Source: Verrucomicrobiales bacterium (GTDB taxonomy: Bacteria; Verrucomicrobiota; Verrucomicrobiia; Verrucomicrobiales; DEV007). Taken from it: a stretch of DNA of 36,612 nucleotides. Position 1 is the stretch's first letter. Every line of letters begins with the position of its first letter. The notes below the pieces were generated by a model that saw nothing but the letters and a program-made list of their open reading frames with translations, was not told where the DNA came from and ran no database searches. Made by a program: the position numbers and the translations under genes. The DNA is taken from contig JAGPCC010000011.1 of assembly GCA_018058245.1 (NCBI GenBank), positions 1-36,612 on the forward strand, written 5' to 3'. This document shows positions 33,019-36,612 of the stretch, one piece after another.

Positions 33019-33420
33019 ATGGCAAAAGGGAGAGAGATCCATGACGCGCGGATGGCGGAACTGAGCCGATTTGGCAAAGATCTCGCCCGTCGGGCGAAAT
33101 CGAAGTGCGAACTGTGCGAAGGGGCCGGGGAAAAATTGAGCATCTTTGAGGTGCCGCCTGTGCCCACTCAGCCTGACAGTGATCGCTGCCTCCTCCTTTG
33201 TCAGAGGTGCTCGACCGCCGCGAACGATGTTCGTCAGAAGATGACCGGGGAGCAGTGGCGCTTCCTCTCGGAAGCCTCCTGGAGTGAGATACCGATGGTC
33301 CAAGTGATGGCGGTTCGTATGTTGAAACGACTCGCTTCTCATCAAGACTGGGCACGCGAAGCGCTGGAGGGTCTTTTCCTTGATGAGGAGATGGAGACTC
33401 TCGTAACAGAGTCCGCGTGA
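33019..33420 (+). CDS. PhnA-like zinc-ribbon protein, N-terminal part only
   Basis: 133 residues. C30-EL-C33 and C61-QR-C64 form a zinc ribbon, followed by helices with W80RFL, W88SEIP, MAVRMLKRL (97-105) and LFLDEEM (119-125). This pattern, CELC ... LLLC-x-x-C ... SxWSE(I/V)PxVQVMAxRMLxRL ... LDEE, matches the N-terminal region of PhnA/YjdM-family proteins. That family was named after a phosphonate locus but is not a proven phosphonate enzyme. The usual C-terminal PhnA domain is missing and no frameshifted remnant is apparent, so this is a short form. It starts 57 nt after ftsW and is probably cytoplasmic. Confidence 0.78.
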   Translation: MAKGREIHDARMAELSRFGKDLARRAKSKCELCEGAGEKLSIFEVPPVPTQPDSDRCLLLCQRCSTAANDVRQKMTGEQWRFLSEASWSEIPMVQVMAVRMLKRLASHQDWAREALEGLFLDEEMETLVTESA

Positions 33421-33437
33421 ACGGATATTCGTTTCGA

Positions 33438-34040
33438 ATGAAAGTCTCGCTTTTGATTTGTGCGTTCGGTTCGTTTCTGCCGTTATGCTTCGCCGGGGAC
33501 ACTCTCGATTATGCCAAGGACGTTCTCCCGATCATGAAGGAACATTGTTGGAAGTGCCACAGCAAGGAGCATGAGGTGAAGGGAAGCCTCGCCTTGGACG
33601 ATCTGGATGGGGTCCGCGAGGACCAAATCGGAAAGTACAACATCATCCGTCCTGGAGATCCTGGAGAGAGCGGGTTTGTGGAGCGACTGAAGCTCGACTC
33701 TGGTCATACGGATTTTATGCCGAGAAAGGGTACTCCGCTTTCGACAAACGAGATCGAGACAATTGAAAAATGGGTGCTGAGTGGAGCGATCATCGATGCA
33801 TCCAAGATGACTGCTGGAGAGCAAGAATGGCTCGTGGCAAACGAGGGCGCTCCAACACCGGCTTCTGAGGAATTTCATCAGTGGACGAATTCCCAAGGCA
33901 AGACAATTGAGGCAAAATTTGTTTCGATTAGCGGGAAGAACCTCAAGATCCGAAAGAAGGACGACTCCATCTACGTGATTGATCTGGAGAAACTTTCGGC
34001 CGAAAGCATTGCCCTCGCAGAATCACTCGGAAAGAAATAG
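33438..34040 (+). CDS. Secreted Planctomycete-type cytochrome c fused to an SHD1-like domain
   Basis: 200 residues: signal peptide (MKVSLLICAFGSFLPLCFA); a Planctomycete-type cytochrome c domain with C37-WK-CH41 (KEHCWKCHSKEH) and probable axial M94 (DFMPRKGTPLS); then a C-terminal domain (about 144-198, FHQWTNSQGKTIEAKFVSI... IYVIDLEKLS) resembling SHD1 (SLA1 homology domain 1), with the pattern W-T-x-x-x-G-K-x-x-E-A-x-F and the closing L-x-x-L-S. Such fusions are lineage-typical of PVC bacteria; the SHD1-like unit is presumably a binding module. I chose the ATG at 33438 rather than the GTG at 33417, which overlaps the preceding stop, because it starts a good signal peptide. The electron-transfer partner is unknown. 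Confidence 0.85.
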   Translation: MKVSLLICAFGSFLPLCFAGDTLDYAKDVLPIMKEHCWKCHSKEHEVKGSLALDDLDGVREDQIGKYNIIRPGDPGESGFVERLKLDSGHTDFMPRKGTPLSTNEIETIEKWVLSGAIIDASKMTAGEQEWLVANEGAPTPASEEFHQWTNSQGKTIEAKFVSISGKNLKIRKKDDSIYVIDLEKLSAESIALAESLGKK

Positions 34041-34512
34041 GTCGATTTTTGAAGCCGCCGCATCCTGAATCTGGTCCAGCGCGGAATTTCGGAAAACGAA
34101 AACGCCCCTTCCGGGGAAGCGGAAGAGGCGTCTATTGAAACGAAAACAAGTTTCAGGAAATTCGGACAGAAGGACTATTAAAGGGAACTCCGACTGCTTT
34201 GGTGTTCCATACTATCACCTCTGGGAGCATTTCGGCAAGCGTAAATTTTAAAGATTTTCCGGTTTTGTGGAATATTTTTCAGATTTTTGGTGTGTGTTGC
34301 TAAAAATTTCACTGAATTTCAAGAAAGTTTATTAATTGTGGAAATTCTGGCGAGATTGCCGAATGAAATCAATCTTAGGAATGATGGGCCTCTAATTTCC
34401 CGTCGTGGAGAAGTGGGAGAGGTCTTGCTGATTGTCACCACATCTTATTTTTTCGTAATTATAATAATTATAGCGTAAACTATAAAATCGTGCAATAATA
34501 CGGGATCGTAAG
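34041..34512. other. AT-rich intergenic region upstream of the histidine kinase
   Basis: About 470 bp. A hairpin at 34102-34131 and a minor TGAAAC/GTTTCA inverted repeat (about 34135-34154) lie at the left. The remainder, 34240-34500, is AT-rich with TAATTATAATAATTATA (34456-34472) and TATAG-CGTAAA-CTATA-like elements. TTGTCA (34432-34437) with TAATTA (34456-34461; 18-nt spacer) is a possible kinase promoter. A 63-codon TTG-start frame at 34287-34478 has no motif and is not called. Confidence 0.5.
34091..34131 (-). terminator. Hairpin with T-run on the minus strand
   Basis: An 11-bp stem with one mismatch (ACGCCCCTTCC at 34102-34112 with GGAAGAGGCGT at 34121-34131). On the minus strand it is followed by TTTTCGTTTTCC (34102-34091), giving it a terminator orientation facing left. 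On the plus strand no T-run follows. No minus-strand gene is called to its right, so the served transcript is unclear; it might act bidirectionally for the cytochrome gene. Confidence 0.45.
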
Positions 34513-36015
34513 ATGTCGCTGTCCGATTACATTGTCTCCCATTTGCTATTTCATCCGGTCAAGCCGCCTGAACTGAGTGATTTTTCGTGGCGGGCGATGC
34601 AGGCGGAAGACCGGCGGCTCACGCTGCGAAACATTCGTTTCATCGGGATCATGTCTGCAATCATGGTACCGTCGTTTTCGATTCTTGATTTTTTTGTCTA
34701 TCCGGACCACCTCTTTCTCTTTGCTGCTTTGCGATGGACGTGTACCGCTTTGATTCTTTTATTGCTGGTCGCGATTAGATCGAAGTTTGGGAACAAATAT
34801 TTTCGCCTCTTTACGGTGGCTCTAGCACTGATCCCGTCCTTTTTCATTGCTGCGACGATTTTTGTGTCGAGGGAACCGGAAACCGGGTACTACGCGGGAC
34901 TCTCGCTCAGCATCGTGGCGATCGGATTTGTCTTTCGATGGAATTTTCGTGAGGCCCTTTTTGCCAGCGCTTCGGCGATCTTTTTGTACCTCGTGGCCTG
35001 TGCTCCGGCTCTTGCTAGTGGAATCGATCTCAGAACCGTAGGGGGTCTTTTTACAAATTTGATTTTCCTTGGCGGTCAGAGTTGTGTCGTGATCTTCGGT
35101 TGTCGTACCAATACGAAGCTGCGAGTCGAGGATTTCAAGGGGCGCCAGAATCTTCGGGAGAAGAAGATTGCGCTGCGTTCCCAGGCAAATGAACTGAAAG
35201 ATACGATTTCGGAATTGAGCGAAACCGAAAGCCAGTTGATTCAGTCTGAGAAGATGTCCTCTCTCGGGCAACTCAGCGCCTCAGTAATTCACGAGATCGG
35301 GAACCCTTTAAACTATGCAAATCAGGCTCTCTTTCTTTTGCGCCGCTGTTTGAAGAAGGACGCCGGGACGGGGGACACTCTGCACGAAGCAGTCTCGGAT
35401 CTTCAGGAGAGCATCGATCGGATGAAGGAAATTGTGAAGGATTTGAGAGAGTTTTCCTACAAGAGCAATGAAGTCGGAATCGAATTTCCCGTAATTTCAT
35501 CGATTCATATGGCGGTTCGTATGTTGGGAAAAGAGATCAGCGAAACGGCGACCCAAATTGACTTGAGGATCGACGAGTCGGTTGTCGTTGAAGGGGTGAA
35601 GAACCAACTCGCTCAGGTTTTCATCAATCTGATTCAGAATGCGATCCAGGCGATGAAACCCACGGTGAGGGACCGGAATCACTTGATTGTGATCGAAGCA
35701 AAGTCTTTCGAGTCGCATCATCTCATCGGAGTGCGAGACAACGGACCAGGTATTTCGGAAGCGAATTTACGAAAGATTTTTAATCCGTTTTTCACCACCA
35801 AAGTGGTAGGAGAGGGGACGGGGCTAGGGCTCAGCATTTCGTACCGTATCATCGAGTCCCATGGCGGAACAGTCAGTGTCCATTCCGATGGATCATCCTA
35901 CACCGAGTTTCAGATTCAACTTCCCAGACCGCGAGACATTTTGGTTCACTCTGTCGAAGAAATGCACCATTCTTCCACTTCAATCCCTGTCCGTTATGAG
36001 CAAACATTTCACTGA
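34513..36015 (+). CDS. Membrane sensor histidine kinase
   Basis: 500 residues. The N-terminal half has about six hydrophobic helices (about 42-62, 68-88, 97-118, 125-141, 148-170, 178-197) with no recognised extracytoplasmic sensor domain and no HAMP. A coiled-coil-like stalk (about 203-245) leads to a HisKA domain with H260 (ASVIHEIGNPLNYAN), then the HATPase domain: N-box INLIQNAIQAM (N376), G1 D409-NGPG, F box NPFFTT, G2 GEGTGLGLS (433-441). All catalytic elements are intact. It autophosphorylates on His in response to an unknown membrane signal. Its 3' end overlaps the next gene's ATG by 20 nt, so the two are likely a cognate pair. Confidence 0.94.
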   Translation: MSLSDYIVSHLLFHPVKPPELSDFSWRAMQAEDRRLTLRNIRFIGIMSAIMVPSFSILDFFVYPDHLFLFAALRWTCTALILLLLVAIRSKFGNKYFRLFTVALALIPSFFIAATIFVSREPETGYYAGLSLSIVAIGFVFRWNFREALFASASAIFLYLVACAPALASGIDLRTVGGLFTNLIFLGGQSCVVIFGCRTNTKLRVEDFKGRQNLREKKIALRSQANELKDTISELSETESQLIQSEKMSSLGQLSASVIHEIGNPLNYANQALFLLRRCLKKDAGTGDTLHEAVSDLQESIDRMKEIVKDLREFSYKSNEVGIEFPVISSIHMAVRMLGKEISETATQIDLRIDESVVVEGVKNQLAQVFINLIQNAIQAMKPTVRDRNHLIVIEAKSFESHHLIGVRDNGPGISEANLRKIFNPFFTTKVVGEGTGLGLSISYRIIESHGGTVSVHSDGSSYTEFQIQLPRPRDILVHSVEEMHHSSTSIPVRYEQTFH

Positions 36016-36612
36016 GTTCGGAATCCTCTATATTGATGATGAAGTAAAATCGCTGAAATATTTTGAGGCAATTTTCGAAACGATTGCTCCGATTTATACA
36101 GCGAGAAATGCCGAGGAGGGATTTGAGATTTTTGTCCAAAATCATCATCGCATCGGTCTAGTTCTTAGTGACAAGAAGATGCCGAACGAGTCGGGACTCG
36201 ATTTGCTCGCTCGAATTCGGGAGTATGATCCGGCACCGCTTCGATTTCTGGTGACTGCATATTCGAATCTAGATGTAGCGGTGGATTCGCTCAATGAGGG
36301 GCTTCTCTACTCGTACCTCACAAAACCGTGGGATCCAGAGACTCTCGAGCGCCGACTTGTGAAAGCGATGGAACATTTCACGCTTGCTCAAGAGCGAGAT
36401 CGGCTCCTTCGGGAAAAGGCGGAAGCTCTGAATCACCTCATCATGGCGGATAAAGCTGCCAGCATCGGAATCCTTTCCGCTGGCCTGAATCACCATTTAC
36501 GGAATTCGCTTACGGTAATGAGAACGTTTCACGACCTGATCCCGTACCAACTGGAGGAGGAACTGGAGGGAGAGCCAAAGGACCAGGACTTCTGGGACGG
36601 CCACTATCGTGA
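35996..36612 (+). CDS. Receiver domain plus HisKA-like region, partial at right edge
   Basis: An open frame from the ATG at 35996 to the window end, 205 codons without a stop. The receiver domain (about 6-125) is intact: D14-D15 (YIDDE), phosphoacceptor D59 (LVLSDKKMP), T87 (LVTAYS) and K110 (YLTKPWD). A coiled-coil-like linker (125-145) leads to a second, HisKA-like segment with MADKAASIGILSAGLNHHLRNSLTVM: the likely phosphoacceptor is H166, followed by H167 where most kinases have Glu. The HATPase domain, if any, lies beyond the edge. It overlaps the kinase gene by 20 nt and probably receives phosphate from it, acting either as a phosphorelay step or as a second kinase. Confidence 0.88.
   Translation, partial: MSKHFTEFGILYIDDEVKSLKYFEAIFETIAPIYTARNAEEGFEIFVQNHHRIGLVLSDKKMPNESGLDLLARIREYDPAPLRFLVTAYSNLDVAVDSLNEGLLYSYLTKPWDPETLERRLVKAMEHFTLAQERDRLLREKAEALNHLIMADKAASIGILSAGLNHHLRNSLTVMRTFHDLIPYQLEEELEGEPKDQDFWDGHYR

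Noticed and set aside
34287-34478. 63-codon TTG-start frame in the gap before the kinase
   Set aside because: TTG start, no Shine-Dalgarno, ends in a run of Ile codons from the AT-rich stretch, and no family motif.
1-36612. tRNA, rRNA, CRISPR arrays, insertion sequences, phage genes
   Set aside because: Read on both strands without finding tRNA T-loop or acceptor patterns, spaced repeats, transposase motifs or terminal inverted repeats.

Overview
The window most likely comes from a Verrucomicrobiota (PVC superphylum) chromosome, perhaps Verrucomicrobiales-like; the rank is an inference. The evidence is a PVC-type haem-binding propeller/HEAT/CxxCH protein, a Planctomycete-type cytochrome c fused to an SHD1-like domain, a prepilin-type [11 protein letters not shown] protein, a verrucomicrobial-looking Bat locus, and a Gram-negative dcw cluster with a DAP-type MurE. 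I see no tRNA, rRNA, CRISPR array, insertion sequence or prophage gene. It reads as ordinary core chromosome with several lineage-specific oddities.

Layout. Positions 1-18545 are transcribed leftward (minus strand). In transcription order this block holds rpmF (L32) with a good promoter and its own terminator; plsX and fabH (phospholipid and fatty-acid initiation); and a Bat aerotolerance-type operon of batA, a batB-batC fusion, batD and batE, with a secreted beta-propeller gene coupled to the end. Next come an octanucleotide tandem repeat, rsmB, and a membrane-anchored nucleotide-pyrophosphatase/phosphodiesterase-like protein whose metal site looks destroyed. The block ends with a three-gene secreted module (SGNH-like protein with a degenerate active site, large haem protein, FG-GAP protein) and a partial multi-CxxC protein cut by the left edge.

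Positions 18984-21998 are a small mixed-strand region: a lone pseudopilin-like protein (plus); a CbiX-type chelatase overlapping a DR2241-like 4-Cys protein (minus); and a small secreted protein of unknown function (plus).

From 22430 to about 34040 the plus strand carries a compact dcw cluster: rsmH, ftsL-like, ftsI, murE, murF, mraY, murD, a LysM membrane protein and ftsW. It is followed by a PhnA-like zinc protein and the cytochrome/SHD1 protein. mraZ is not upstream, and murG, murC, ftsQ, ftsA and ftsZ do not follow ftsW. After an AT-rich, hairpin-bearing gap of about 470 bp comes a membrane histidine kinase that overlaps a receiver/HisKA-type protein running off the right edge.

How the genes work together: the dcw genes build the peptidoglycan precursor (UDP-MurNAc-pentapeptide, lipid I) and the FtsW/FtsI septal synthase. 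plsX and fabH feed envelope lipid synthesis. Bat proteins are VWA/TPR envelope factors of unclear biochemical role. Most genes lack a clear Shine-Dalgarno sequence; murF, and an alternative rsmH start, are the conspicuous exceptions. The most unusual items are the two neighbouring hydrolase-fold proteins with eroded catalytic residues, the BatB-BatC fusion with its K/D/E/Q tail, the octamer array, and the edge-truncated receiver/kinase protein with an HH-type H-box.
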